A DNA stretch of 64,000 bases, from positions 1-64,000 of the forward strand of contig CAWBXZ010000008.1 in NCBI GenBank assembly GCA_963792855.1, given 5' to 3'. Position 1 is the stretch's first letter. Each line of letters starts with the position of its first letter. Below the pieces are notes generated by a model. It was not told the DNA's origin. It did not search any database and worked only from the letters and a program-made list of their open reading frames with translations. This document shows positions 53,466 through 63,151 of this stretch, piece after piece. The stretch is from SG8-40 sp963792855 (GTDB lineage: Bacteria; Pseudomonadota; Gammaproteobacteria; Burkholderiales; Eutrophovitaceae). The translations under genes were made by a program, and so were the position numbers.

Positions 53466-54977
53466 TCATGTGGCGTTCCGGAAATGCGATATCGCGGAAA
53501 TATGCTCCTGTACGAAACGGTAGCGTTCCAGCTGATCGCTGAAGAACGCTTTCAGACCCGCTTCCGGCGGCACTTCCCGCGCACTCTCCGGGTTGAGTAC
53601 GTTTTGCGGGACGTTCCCGAAGTCACGGAACTCGTTCAGGCCAACTAATGTGTAGAGGCCTGCTCCGGCGGATGAGTCAGCGTGCATCATGGGCAGAACA
53701 GGGCAGTCGAACACGTTGGCAATTGTTTGTATCCAGACCTGGCTGTTCGCTCCGCCCCCGACAATCTTGACCTCATCCACGCGAAGCCCTTCTGCCTCGA
53801 TGACGCATGCGGCATCCCGAAGCGCGTAAGCCGTTCCTTCATATACGGCACGTGCCATATCGCATTTCTTTGTATGCAGACCGAGTCCGGTGAAGGAGGC
53901 GCGCAGGTCACCGTCCCAGTAGGGGCAGCGCTCGCCGGACAGGTAGGGGTGGAACATGACGCCGTTGGCACCCGGTGGCGATTGGCTCGCCAGCCGGGAC
54001 CAGGCGGTGAAGTCGGTCACATCCCCGGTTGAAGACAGGACGTCGCGTGACCATGCGACGGCGGAGGCGCAGGTGTTCGTGCCTGCCTGGGACATCCAGA
54101 ACGGGCCGCCGCAATACGGATACGAGATCAGTTGCCGCCGGGCCAGCGCCGGGTTGGCGATGACGTGAAGACCGCCGGCACTGGCGAGCCGGATAACAAA
54201 CTGTCCCGGCTCGCGAACACCTGCGGCGAAGGTCTCGGCCGTGCTGTCCATGGAGCCGTTGAAAACCTTTGCGCTTTCCGAGATGCCCAGGGCTTGCGCT
54301 CCGGATCGCGTGATGGTTCCAATTTCTGCAGCGGTAGGCAGGATTTCCGGAAGAACGCTTTCGTCGATGCTTGCCAGGCCGCAAAGTGTTCTTGACCAGG
54401 CGCCGGCGTGTACATCCATCAGCATCGCCGAGACGGCGGCCGAAGGATCGGTAGCGAGTTTCCCCGTGAGAAGGAAGCCGATGTAGTCCTTCGAAAGCAG
54501 GATGTGACGTGCGCGATCCAGGATCTCGTGCTCGTGCTTGCGTAGCCATGCCAGGTGCGCCAGCGTCCATGTCGCGGTGGGCCAGTTGTTGGAAATGCGG
54601 AGCACCTCGGGGCCCATGCTCTCCGCGATCGCCCGTGCCTCGTGAGTCGAACGCTGGTCGCTCCAGAGAATGGCGTTGCGCAACACTTTCCCCTCGGCGT
54701 CGAGGAGGACGCCGATATGGGCCGCACAGGTGACTGACAGGCCTAGCGCGTTCTCACCATCGAGCCCGAGACGTGCGAGCAGCCGCTTCGACGCGATGCC
54801 AAGCGCTGCTATCCAGACAGTCGGATCTTGCTCCGACCAGGACGGGTGCGGGAAAAACGTCGCATAGGACTCGGATTCGCTGCCGAGGACGCGGCCTGAA
54901 ATGTCGAGAGCGCATACCTTGCACGAACTCGTACCAAGGTCGAGCCCGAGCACAAACGTTCTGGCAGTGTGTCCCAT
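53466..54977 (-). CDS. FGGY-family carbohydrate kinase (XylB-like)
   Basis: 503 residues from ATG 54977. Starts VLGLDLGTSSCKVCALDISG, with the adenosine motif KIVGGGANSQVWIQTIANVF and the FGGY hinge-type region GVMFHPYLSGERCPYWDG. Length and motifs match xylulokinase-like enzymes, but the family phosphorylates many sugars and sugar acids. Partner of the aldolase 20 bp upstream; together they suggest degradation of a small sugar or sugar acid through phosphorylation and retro-aldol cleavage. Confidence 0.85.
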   Translation of the reverse strand: MGHTARTFVLGLDLGTSSCKVCALDISGRVLGSESESYATFFPHPSWSEQDPTVWIAALGIASKRLLARLGLDGENALGLSVTCAAHIGVLLDAEGKVLRNAILWSDQRSTHEARAIAESMGPEVLRISNNWPTATWTLAHLAWLRKHEHEILDRARHILLSKDYIGFLLTGKLATDPSAAVSAMLMDVHAGAWSRTLCGLASIDESVLPEILPTAAEIGTITRSGAQALGISESAKVFNGSMDSTAETFAAGVREPGQFVIRLASAGGLHVIANPALARRQLISYPYCGGPFWMSQAGTNTCASAVAWSRDVLSSTGDVTDFTAWSRLASQSPPGANGVMFHPYLSGERCPYWDGDLRASFTGLGLHTKKCDMARAVYEGTAYALRDAACVIEAEGLRVDEVKIVGGGANSQVWIQTIANVFDCPVLPMMHADSSAGAGLYTLVGLNEFRDFGNVPQNVLNPESAREVPPEAGLKAFFSDQLERYRFVQEHISAISHFRNAT

Positions 54978-54997
54978 TTGATCGTTCTCACGCGTCG

Positions 54998-55756
54998 CTA
55001 TCCGTGGCGCTTCAAGGCGCGATGAAGAGCGCTGGACAGCTCATCACCCGCTTTCTTGAGTAGTCCCTGATCGTGACTGATCAGGTAGAAAGCCGGTCCG
55101 AGGTCGTTCAGCTTCTCGATGTCGGCCACCGCTCCGATCGCGGTGCCAACGGGAACATTCGACTTCCTCCCTGCGTCGATTACTTTGGCCAGGGCGTCCT
55201 TGATCTCTGGACCATCGCGAGCACAACCAATATCGTAGGCCAGGTCGGACGTTCCGAGGAGACACATACCGACTCCGGGAACCGACAGAATCTCCTGCGC
55301 GTTTTCGACGGCCTCCCGGGTTTCGATCATCACCACGAGCAGGATCTCGCCGTTGGCTCGCCTGGCATAGTCGTCGCCATAGAATATGGGAGCGGACCCG
55401 CCCTTCGATCGTTTTCCGAGCGGCGCGTAAAATGCGGCACGCACTGCATCCTCCGCATCCTTGCGACTGTTCACCATCGGCACCACCACGCCGAGGGCAC
55501 CTGCGTCGAGAAGGTCATTGATCGCGCCGGGCGTATTGTCCGCAACGCGGCCAATCGGAATCGTTTTGGTGGAAGCGATCGCGCGTATGCTGTCGGTAGC
55601 CGAAGCCTTGGAGAACTCGCCGTGTTGCAGGTCGACCATGAGAAAGTCGAAATTGCTGCGAGCCAGAATCTCCGTTACTCGCGTCGAACCGCACATCAGG
55701 GTGATGCCATAGAAAGGCGTCTTGTGAGACAGAAGCTCGATTAACCTGTTTTGCAT
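54998..55756 (-). CDS. HpcH/HpaI-family aldolase
   Basis: 252 residues from ATG 55756. Metal-dependent class II aldolase pattern: DFLMVDLQHGEFS, RVADNTPGAINDLLDAGALGVV, VMIETREAVENAQEI (metal-binding Glu) and TSDLAYDIG (metal-binding Asp). Family members cleave 2-keto-3-deoxy acids, HpaI type, to pyruvate and an aldehyde. First gene of a two-gene unit with the FGGY kinase. Confidence 0.9.
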   Translation of the reverse strand: MQNRLIELLSHKTPFYGITLMCGSTRVTEILARSNFDFLMVDLQHGEFSKASATDSIRAIASTKTIPIGRVADNTPGAINDLLDAGALGVVVPMVNSRKDAEDAVRAAFYAPLGKRSKGGSAPIFYGDDYARRANGEILLVVMIETREAVENAQEILSVPGVGMCLLGTSDLAYDIGCARDGPEIKDALAKVIDAGRKSNVPVGTAIGAVADIEKLNDLGPAFYLISHDQGLLKKAGDELSSALHRALKRHG

Positions 55757-56224
55757 CTTGAATGGTCACGGCTGGTGAATCTGACGAAAACAAACCCGAG
55801 CGCTGACTGAAATCGGTGCCAGTGCGTTTCGGCAGGAGTGGCTCCCGGCGGCAGCTTCCCGGAGCACTATGAGACCGACCGATTATGGACGGTCACCCAA
55901 TGCACTGCAATCGCTGACTACGCGCCCAGGTCCGCATGGCGGCCTCAGAGGCATTGCCAGCTTCTCCAAACCAGCGACGTAACGACGTCTGGTTTTGCAA
56001 GTCTACGTGCGGGTTTTGCGGTATGCGTTGCCGAAGAAACCGCGGTCGTACGTCACGCGCTTTCACTTATCGAAGTAAACGGCGGTTGCGGCTCTGTTGC
56101 GGCAGGCGCAGTGCGGAGTGGCAGGCAGTCACTGACAGGTATTCAGGCCGAACGGCCGTCCGCCCCGGTGTGTCTTTCGTCCGCGCACAGGTTATGAACA
56201 GGTGATGAAATTGAAGCGCCGTTC
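55757..56224. other. 468-bp intergenic region
   Basis: No supported gene; weak overlapping frames on the plus strand match nothing. Its right end abuts the second DUF1924 gene. Confidence 0.4.
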
Positions 56225-56701
56225 TTACTTCCCGACCTGCAACAGCCAGGTGATGAGATCGCCCTTCTCCTGCGGCGTGCAATCGCGGCCGAGCAGATAC
56301 GTGCAGTTGAATCCGAACCACTTGTCGACCTTCACCATATCGGTAAAACGTTCGGGATTTTCCGAAGGCGCAAAGGCGAGGATCTGTCGGTGCATTTTCG
56401 GCACGCCGTTCGGCCAGCGAGCGAAGCCGCCGTGGCAGGCCCGGCAGGGGATCTCGTCCTGGTGTGCGAATGTTTCCTTGCGCGGGTCTTCGTGATGGCA
56501 CGAGGCGCACGACTGCTGCGAGCCGTCCTCGACGGAATGCTGCGAAAAATAAAAAGCCCGGCCGCGATCGGCCGAGAAACCGCCAAACCCCGGTTCGGCT
56601 TCGCGCGCCTGTTCGGCGTAGGCGGCGAGGAGATCGTTCGGGTCCGCGGCCCAGCCGCATGTACTCCAGAGAACGAATCCGATCAGTACCAGTCGCATCA
56701 T
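56225..56701 (-). CDS. DUF1924 dihaem cytochrome c-type protein, copy 2
   Basis: 158 residues from ATG 56701 (GGGAGAAG upstream). Signal MRLVLIGFVLWSTCGWAADP, haem sites CASCH and CRACH, and the same GRDCTPQEKGDLITWLL end plus QVGK. It differs from copy 1 by only about one residue in ten, and DNA similarity extends across the gene including the start region, so the duplication is recent. Likely role as periplasmic electron carrier. Confidence 0.9.
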   Translation of the reverse strand: MMRLVLIGFVLWSTCGWAADPNDLLAAYAEQAREAEPGFGGFSADRGRAFYFSQHSVEDGSQQSCASCHHEDPRKETFAHQDEIPCRACHGGFARWPNGVPKMHRQILAFAPSENPERFTDMVKVDKWFGFNCTYLLGRDCTPQEKGDLITWLLQVGK

Positions 56702-56844
56702 GTCTTCTCCCTTCGGGCCCGCAAAAATTATAGCGACCGGCCGGTTCGTGCGTCGCTCTGAATGGCGCTGTTGCGGGACGCTACGTTTCGCCAGGCGTTG
56801 AGGCAGATAGAAATCAGGAGATTTACCGTCTGTGTTTCCCTGTA

Positions 56845-57303
56845 CTAGAGAATCTCGAAGACTTCGTATCCTGCGCGGTCCGCTTTTCGCCAACCGATCC
56901 CGACCGCAACGATCTGGTTGAGCCATGCGTATTTGGGCGAGGATGTCTCGAAGTACGGCGTGCTGCGATGGTAGTACTCGGACGCATCGACGATCTCGCC
57001 GGCGGCGATCCTGGCCATCACTTCCGGCGGACCGCAGCGGATGCCGGTGTAGTGCATGAATATGAGCGCATCATCATCCGTTTTCAGAACCAGGCGAACG
57101 TTGGGAATGACGGCACCGTCGGCGCGGACCGTCTTCATGTCCAGGCCGCCGGTGAGCACCTCGCCGCGCAGTCGCGGCCCCTCGAACGTGCCGGGGCCCA
57201 GCAGATCAACGTGGCGTGTGCCGGATGGCACGGGCCCGACATCGTGCAGGCGGGTAACCGAAGCGCTCAGGTTGAACAGAAACTCCGATTTCAGTGCGGA
57301 CAT
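56845..57303 (-). CDS. DUF3237 protein
   Basis: 152 residues from ATG 57303; longer in-frame sequence upstream has no family features. DUF3237 lipocalin-like pattern: TRHVDLLGPGTFEGPRLRGE, LDMKTVRADGAVIPNVRLVL, FMHYTGIRCGPPEVM and SPKYAWLNQIVAVGIGWRKA. Role unknown; often next to catabolic genes. Confidence 0.85.
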   Translation of the reverse strand: MSALKSEFLFNLSASVTRLHDVGPVPSGTRHVDLLGPGTFEGPRLRGEVLTGGLDMKTVRADGAVIPNVRLVLKTDDDALIFMHYTGIRCGPPEVMARIAAGEIVDASEYYHRSTPYFETSSPKYAWLNQIVAVGIGWRKADRAGYEVFEIL

Positions 57304-57597
57304 GGTCAGGCCTGCGTTCTGTTGGATCTCGCCAACATTAGACCATGGTGCGGACGAAAGTCCATGCAGCGCGCGGACATCTCCCCGCGCCCTGACCGAG
57401 CACGACCTTACCGATCTCAGCATCTGCCTATCGGTCCCCGGCGCCGCCTCGAGCGCAGGCTCCGGGAAGCGCGCGCCACCGCTCCTGGCCATGGGCTTCC
57501 GCGCAGCCGCCAGGACGAAACGTCTGCGGCTGTCCGTTCAGCCGCCTCGGCACCCAGCGACACCGCCTCCCGCACCCCCGTCTTCTCGGCGACCTGT

Positions 57598-58044
57598 CTA
57601 TTTCGGTTTCCAGGAGTTGTGGAACTGCACGATGAACCACCGCTCCCCGCGCTTGTGCATGACCGAGGTGTTTCTTGATGGGCCGTTGGTGGTCATGACA
57701 CCGCCCTGGGTCCGATCGGCCTGCCACGCTGCCGTAACCAGCACGACCTCGTCGCTGAGCTGAGTGGCAGTGGTGCCGAATACCCTGGCCCTCACTTCCC
57801 CTCGTTCACCGGACAGGGCCCTGACGAAGTACGCGCGCACCCCTTCCGGCTCGGTGACGAGCTCGGGCGAAACGGTCCCGATGAACAGCGCGTCGGGGGA
57901 AAACAACGAGACTACCTGGTCCTGATTGTCGGTCGTGAAGTACTCGAAGAACTTCTCGTAGGTCGCCAGTGCGTCTTCCTTCGGCCCCGCCCACACGGGC
58001 GTGCTCCAGAGCGCAGCGGCGAAAAGCAGGGCGATCATCTTCAT
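57598..58044 (-). CDS. secreted SnoaL/DUF4440-like protein
   Basis: 148 residues from ATG 58044, with AGGAG 9-13 bp before it. Signal MKMIALLFAAALWSTPVWAG. The NTF2-like fold is marked by FTTDNQDQVVSLFSPDALFI, GERGEVRARVFGTTATQLSD and the end HKRGERWFIVQFHNSWKPK. No catalytic residues can be assigned. 294 bp of gene-free sequence separates it from the DUF3237 gene. Confidence 0.75.
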   Translation of the reverse strand: MKMIALLFAAALWSTPVWAGPKEDALATYEKFFEYFTTDNQDQVVSLFSPDALFIGTVSPELVTEPEGVRAYFVRALSGERGEVRARVFGTTATQLSDEVVLVTAAWQADRTQGGVMTTNGPSRNTSVMHKRGERWFIVQFHNSWKPK

Positions 58045-58615
58045 GGGTCTTGCTCCTGTCCGGTTTGGGAAAGCGCGAGTGTCGTCCGCGGCTCGCACTC
58101 GCACGGCGCGGGGCACCGTGGCCCTGCATTCTTGCACACAAGCCGGACACCCTGCGCTCGCCCCGGGTGGGTTGGCCGCCGCTGGGCCAAACATCCAGTT
58201 GCTGATACCCACACCGCTTTACAACTGCGCTTGCGTTTCATTGGTGCTCACCGATGTTCGATACTGCGCAATTGCAGTCATGTGCACAGCGTTCAGCGAG
58301 ACTCTTGCGACACCCTCTCTTTCTGTAATCGTGGTGCACCCGTCAGAATTTGATCCCACGACCCCTGGTCCACCGTCGCAAAAGCTGGAAGTCAAAGTTC
58401 AATGCCTTGCAGCGTTCTCCGTTTCCATTTGGAGTCACGAAAAGCCCGGAACAATGCAATGAAAACCTGCGGCGTTACGTTGTGGCTGCACTGGAACACT
58501 TGAACACTGGCCCCACAAATCCGTTTCAGAGGCGCGCATAAATCATCATGGTCATGCGTGGTCGCCGATCGTTCGCCCCCCGGAATTTCGAATGGATTCA
58601 GCGGGCCGGCCGATC
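58045..58615. other. 571-bp intergenic region
   Basis: No supported gene. A 15-bp stretch (58355-58369) matches part of the tRNA-like fragment at 62133-62175 but lacks the rest of an arm. Confidence 0.4.
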
Positions 58616-60731
58616 TCACCCGGCTGCGGCCGCCGGGGGCGGCGCCGCGGCAGCAAGCTTGCGGTTGCGCCTTGCCTCACGCACCAGCGGCGGACACACC
58701 GTCGCATCGTTGTGGATGACCTGGCAGTCGAGGCAATAGAAGCATTCGTCCATGTTGATCGCCCCGCTTGGCTCGATGGCCTGTATCGGACAGCGCCTTG
58801 CGCACAGCTGGCAGGGGTTGCCGCATTCCGGGCGGCGCTTCAATGGCATGAACCGGCGCAGGCGCAGCTTGCCGCCAATCGCCATCACCGCGCCAAGCGG
58901 GCAGAGAAACCGACAAAACGCCCGTTCGACGAACAAGCCGGCGGCGAGCAGCACCAGTGCGTACACCACGAATGGCCAGGCTCGATCCATTTTCAGCGAG
59001 ATGACGGTCTTGAACGGCTCGATCTCCGCCGCGACCGCCATGGTCTGCAGTCCGTAAAGGGAGGCGACGGCCAGCATCGCGAGCGACACGTACTTCAAGG
59101 GCCACAACACACGGTGAGTCCGGTGCGACAGCGACCACTGGGGCATCTTGACGACTCGGGCAAGCTTGGCCAAAAGTTCTTGAAGTGCGCCGAACGGGCA
59201 CAGCCAGCCGCAGAACACACCGCGTCCCCAGATTACGAAGCTCACCGCAACGAACGCCAGCAACACGCAACAGCAACGGGTCGGCGAGGAGCACCGCCAG
59301 GCCGTGACCGCTGAACAATCCGTGCAACCACGCGAACACGTTGATGATGCTGAGCTGGGCACCCGCAATCCAACCGATCCACACCAGCGTGAAGAGGAGA
59401 AAGCCAACACGCAACGCCTCGTAGAGACGCGCGTGGCGCGTCAGCCTGTGCATGGCGACAAGCAGTACTGTAAGCACCAGCAAAGCGCAGGTGAGAACGA
59501 CGATGTTGTTCGCCTGGGCGCGCCAGCTCTCTCGCCAGGGCGCATCGAGCGGCTCAACGGCGGACGGCGCGACCGGTGGTAATACGAATCGCGAAGGCAA
59601 GGTGTAGCTGAGCTCGAACTCGCGCGTTTGCGCACCTGAACCGGCATCGTCGCCCACTATCAGTACCACTTTCCAGGGTGCGAGAACATCGATCCCGCTC
59701 TGGGCCGGTATTCGGAACAAGCCGATCTCGTCGAACTTCGGTGCCCCTTTGGCTATGACAAACGGCAAAATCCGGTAGTACTCCGGCGTTCGCTCCAGCA
59801 CGAATGACCTTCCGGCCTGCTCGATCCGGATCCGGTCGAACGTACCGGTCTCGAACACCCTGGTGCCGACGAAGGAGTAGGAACCCAGCCCCATCAGCAG
59901 AACGATCAGATCCTGCGGACTATGCCCCGTCACATATTCGCCGTAGCGCATGGGACCCAGCAGATTGCGGCCGATCGAGGTGGGATTGAGCACGGCCGCA
60001 TAGAGTTCGAGTGCGGTGTCCCGGCTGTCTGTGCCCGCATTGCCGGCATCGCGAATGTCGATTCGTTCAATTGCACCGGCCGCGACGAGTTCCGGCCAGG
60101 TCAATGGTTCGAAGCTCGACATATTGACCATGGCAGTCGATCCGGCGCCGGTCAGGAGTCCGCGAGAGCGAGCCACCATGCGGGCGCTCTGGACAATGGC
60201 ATGATGAAATGCCCGTGCGCTCACAGTTGCCGAACTGATGCCGTCGATGTCACCCGTTGTGCCCTGCCCGGAAAACGTAATCGCGCCGCCCGGATCGAGA
60301 CCGGTGTACTGCGCGATAAACCGCATGAGTTCCTCCCCGAGGGAGCTGTAGTCGATAATCGGCTCGGCGTGCTCTACGAGCACGACGCCAACGATCTCCC
60401 CGTTCAGGTCCAGTCCGACCACGAAGTTGAATGGCGCGCCCGAGAAGCCGACGACATCGGTCAACTCAAGGGTAGAGAACAGATAGCCGATGCGCTTGCC
60501 GACGCCTTGAACTTCGACGACCGGTGGCTCTCCGGACGGCGGGCTGGTGGAGATTGCATCGGGAAACAAACGATGGATCGTCTCTTCGCTCAACCAGTCA
60601 GGCTGCGCCGCCGCACGCACAGATCCCGGGACACCGAGGAGCGCGAGACACACCAGGAAGACCAGCGCCCCAATGATCCGGGAGGGAGCAAGCGTCTCGA
60701 TCCGGTCTGGTGACAACTGCGCGCTAGCCAT
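58616..60731 (-). CDS. nosR: NosR-family flavin/iron-sulfur membrane protein, one frameshift
   Basis: From ATG 60731, overlapping the ApbE stop by 8 bp. Signal anchor, then a periplasmic FMN-binding domain with the flavinylation site in DGISSATVSA, a second periplasmic domain, and membrane helices from about residue 420. Near 59270 one extra base breaks the frame; the continuation has two CX3CP motifs (CGWLCPFG, CRFLCPLG) and two [4Fe-4S] sets (CGNPCQLCARRCP and CFYCLDCQ). Whole length about 705 residues, as NosR. NosR feeds electrons to N2O reductase NosZ and needs ApbE (NosX) for its FMN. NosZ is not in this window. Confidence 0.85.
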
Positions 60732-61734
60732 GGAGGTGCGTACGGAGCGCGTCGGTGACGCGGACATCGAATGCGGTCCCGGCGGCCGTCACCAGTAACG
60801 CCGCGAGACCGCGCGCCTGCGCCAGCGAGTACCCTCGCTCCGGCCCGAGGACCAGCAGCGCCGTCGCCCAGCCGTCGGCTTCCATGGCCGTGTCGGCGAC
60901 CACGCTCACCGCCATCGGCGGATGTTCGACCGGCCGCCCCGTCGCGGGATCGATACTGTGCGAGTAGTGCCGTCCGTCCTGCTCGAAGAAGTCTTTGGTG
61001 GTGCCGGAGGTGGCAATCGCCCGGTTCCCGAGGACGACGGTTTTTCCAAGGCTGCGTCGACCCGCAACCGGTTGCTCGATGGCGACCCGCCAGGGCCGGC
61101 CGACCGCCGTCGTGCCTTTGGCCCGGAATTCGCCACCGATTTCCACCAGGTAGTCGTCGAACCCCAGGCGATCCAGAATCATGGCGACGCGATCGACACC
61201 GTAGCCTTTCGCAATGCCACTCAGGTCGACCTCGGTGCGACCGAGTGTTTTTCGGATCGCGCCGGCGGAGGGGTCGGTCTGCACGTTCTGGTAGCCAACA
61301 CTCTTTCGAACCCGCTCGATGATGTCGTCATTCGGAACCCGGCGGGTGCTGTACTGCGGGCCGAATCCCCAGAGATTGACCAACGGACCGACAGTGACGT
61401 CGAACGCGCCATGGGTCGAGGCGCTGATTCGTGCCGCGCTGTCGAGCACCTCGAGCAGGCCTCGCGACGCCGGCACCCAACCGGAATCTTCTCGCCTGTT
61501 GAATTCCGACAGCTCCGAGTGGGGATCGTAGGTGGACATCGCCCGGTTAATCGCGGCCAGTTCGGCCTCGATCAGCTTCGCGAGCTCGGTCCGCATGGCA
61601 TCGTCGATCGGCGCCGGCAACGTCACGGTGTATCTCGTGCCCATGGTCAGGCCGCCAATTGTTGCGTGAGCCGGCCGAACGCATGCAGCTGCCGGAACCG
61701 CTGCCAGTAACGTGATGAACGTGCGACGTTTCAT
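60724..61734 (-). CDS. ApbE-family FMN transferase (NosX type)
   Basis: 336 residues from ATG 61734. Tat-like or Sec leader (MKRRTFITLLAAVPAAACVR). ApbE motifs: GTRYTVTLPAP, HGAFDVTVGPLVNLWGFGP, LSGIAKGYGVDRV, EIGGEFRAKG and the metal site HSIDPATGRPV. It attaches FMN to a Thr of partner proteins in the periplasm. Overlap with nosR (ATGGCTAG) and matching function make NosR its likely target. Confidence 0.95.
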   Translation of the reverse strand: MKRRTFITLLAAVPAAACVRPAHATIGGLTMGTRYTVTLPAPIDDAMRTELAKLIEAELAAINRAMSTYDPHSELSEFNRREDSGWVPASRGLLEVLDSAARISASTHGAFDVTVGPLVNLWGFGPQYSTRRVPNDDIIERVRKSVGYQNVQTDPSAGAIRKTLGRTEVDLSGIAKGYGVDRVAMILDRLGFDDYLVEIGGEFRAKGTTAVGRPWRVAIEQPVAGRRSLGKTVVLGNRAIATSGTTKDFFEQDGRHYSHSIDPATGRPVEHPPMAVSVVADTAMEADGWATALLVLGPERGYSLAQARGLAALLVTAAGTAFDVRVTDALRTHLHG

Positions 61735-62097
61735 GCCTCCACCCCAAGCCTGGTGTTCCCGTGACAGTGTACGCGCCGTGAGCCAGTGGCGTGTGCCAGT
61801 CTCTCGGAGTCAGACAGTTTGCCGTGTCTCGTCAGAGTACGTGGAGTATAAGCGGGGTTCTGTTGCCGGGACCAACATTGTCCCCGACCAAGAATGCCAG
61901 CTCGCCGAGGTATGTCGCAAACGGATACGCCGTTGCATGTATCGCGGAAGCCCGGCGGCTGCGAGAGTGTGCAGATGGTGCGCAAGGTCGCGCACCTGTC
62001 GGGCACGCACCTGGCCGAGTACAAAGACCGCGTAACGAGCTTGAAGCTTGTTGCGGCGAAGGGTGTGGCTACGATTCGGCGAGGCGCGCGGAAATGT

Positions 62098-62124
62098 AAA
62101 GGGCTTGCATCGCTGCAAGCCTTT
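62098..62124. terminator. terminator hairpin beside second tRNA-like fragment
   Basis: AAAGGGCTTGCA (62098-62109) pairs with TGCAAGCCTTT (62114-62124) with one bulged G and a TCGC loop. Same place relative to the fragment as the hairpin at 50520-50549, and with the same GGGCTTGC core. Confidence 0.75.
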
Positions 62125-62132
62125 GTCATGAT

Positions 62133-62175
62133 TGGCGCGCCGGCAGGATTCGAACCCACGACCCCTGGTTCGTAG
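62133..62175 (-). tRNA. 3'-terminal tRNA-Arg-like fragment, partial
   Basis: Minus strand: loop CTACGAA (ACG anticodon as in tRNA-Arg), 3' anticodon-stem strand, GTGGG-TTCGAAT-CCTGC T arm and a GGCGCGCCA end. The preceding bases (ATCGC) do not pair with the 3' stem strand, and no D arm follows, so the gene is cut in the anticodon arm. Both fragments share the bases TAGGCGAT beyond the loop (plus strand). Confidence 0.7.
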
Positions 62176-62390
62176 GCGATCCAGATACTAATTGACGATA
62201 CTTGAAATCAGTCACTTGTAGCGGTTGCCAAGATCGGATCCAGTCTGACCCGGTAACAACTCGGTCACACCCGATACCAACAAGACACAAACGCCGGGAT
62301 TACTTCTCCAGAGCCGCATGTTTCAGGTTCCCGAAAAGCAGGAACCTGAAACAGCACGGTCAGGAATGCGACGCGCGCGCACTCACACTG

Positions 62391-62738
62391 CTACACAAGG
62401 GCCGACGTCAAATAGCGGTGAATAAAGAACCCGGCCACAAGCAGGATCAGCCCCGAAACGTAACTCACCAGGAACCCGTAACCTGCGCGATCCGCCAGGA
62501 AAAATGGCAAGAAGAACAGGTATGAAACGGGAACCCCGATCAGTATGCTCTTTGCAAACGCAATGCTGGCAGCACTGTCACGGTGCTCCGCGTAGGAGAA
62601 CGCCAGCGCGAGCAGAGAGGCAAGCGGCAAAGCCACGATGAATCCTGCCAGCTCCGGTTTCTTGCCCGATAGCCATGAGCTAAAGGCAATGACCCCGGCC
62701 GCGATAACCATCTTCAGTGCAAAAACAGCGCCCGCCAT
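62391..62738 (-). CDS. four-helix membrane protein of unknown family
   Basis: 115 residues from ATG 62738, one base after the DUF6488 stop. Four hydrophobic segments (FALKMVIAAGVIAFSSWLSG, ELAGFIVALPLASLLALAFS, ILIGVPVSYLFFLPFFLADR, GFLVSYVSGLILLVAGFFIH). It resembles small DUF3147/GlpM-like membrane proteins in size and topology, but the family was not firmly recognised. Third gene of the HupE unit. Confidence 0.7.
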   Translation of the reverse strand: MAGAVFALKMVIAAGVIAFSSWLSGKKPELAGFIVALPLASLLALAFSYAEHRDSAASIAFAKSILIGVPVSYLFFLPFFLADRAGYGFLVSYVSGLILLVAGFFIHRYLTSALV

Positions 62739-62739
62739 C

Positions 62740-63093
62740 TCATTGGACCCCCTCAAACTTGCCGGTGAAATTTGCGTCGTAAACTGCACCGCCCTCCGAC
62801 ATCAGTATGAAGAGGGTTCTGCCTTCACCCTTGTTCTGAACGGAGACGATGTAATAGCCGCCCTTCTTCGACTCAACGCGCTTGGCGTTCTTGGAAACCC
62901 TGTTCCAGGACGGATCCAGTTTTCCGAAACCGAGGCCGACGTCGGACGCCACAAGTTCCGCCACTGCCGCTGTTGCAACGGTGACGGCCTGCTCATCGTT
63001 AATCGCCGCGTGGCCGTCGCCGTGCGCCAGTACAGCCTGTCCGTAAACCAGGGACATGATCCAGAAGCCAATCACAACAAGAATTTTTTGCAT
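62740..63093 (-). CDS. DUF6488-like periplasmic protein
   Basis: 117 residues from ATG 63093. Signal MQKILVVIGFWIMSLVYGQAVLA followed by a His-rich start (HGDGHAAI), INDEQAVTVATAAVAELVAS, GLGFGKLDPSWNRV and a KKGGYYIVSVQNKGEGRTLF strand. The pattern is that of DUF6488, which I recall beside HupE/UreJ proteins and anchor proteins. The His/Asp leader may bind metal. Role unknown. Confidence 0.7.
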   Translation of the reverse strand: MQKILVVIGFWIMSLVYGQAVLAHGDGHAAINDEQAVTVATAAVAELVASDVGLGFGKLDPSWNRVSKNAKRVESKKGGYYIVSVQNKGEGRTLFILMSEGGAVYDANFTGKFEGVQ

Positions 63094-63151
63094 ATCAATC
63101 ACCTCAGCTAGATTTGATAAAAATTTGTAACCGATGCTCTGAAGCCCTTTG

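Larger units (their letters stand above)
61735..62390. other. 656-bp region with terminator and second tRNA-like fragment
   Basis: Holds the hairpin 62098-62124 and the tRNA 3' fragment 62133-62175. Short frames there (one ending APAGFEPTTPGS, a translation of the tRNA-like bases) are not genes. Confidence 0.5.

Noticed and set aside
58355..58369. Third attachment-like site
   Set aside because: Only 15 bases match the fragment at 62133-62175 and no T loop or hairpin accompanies them.
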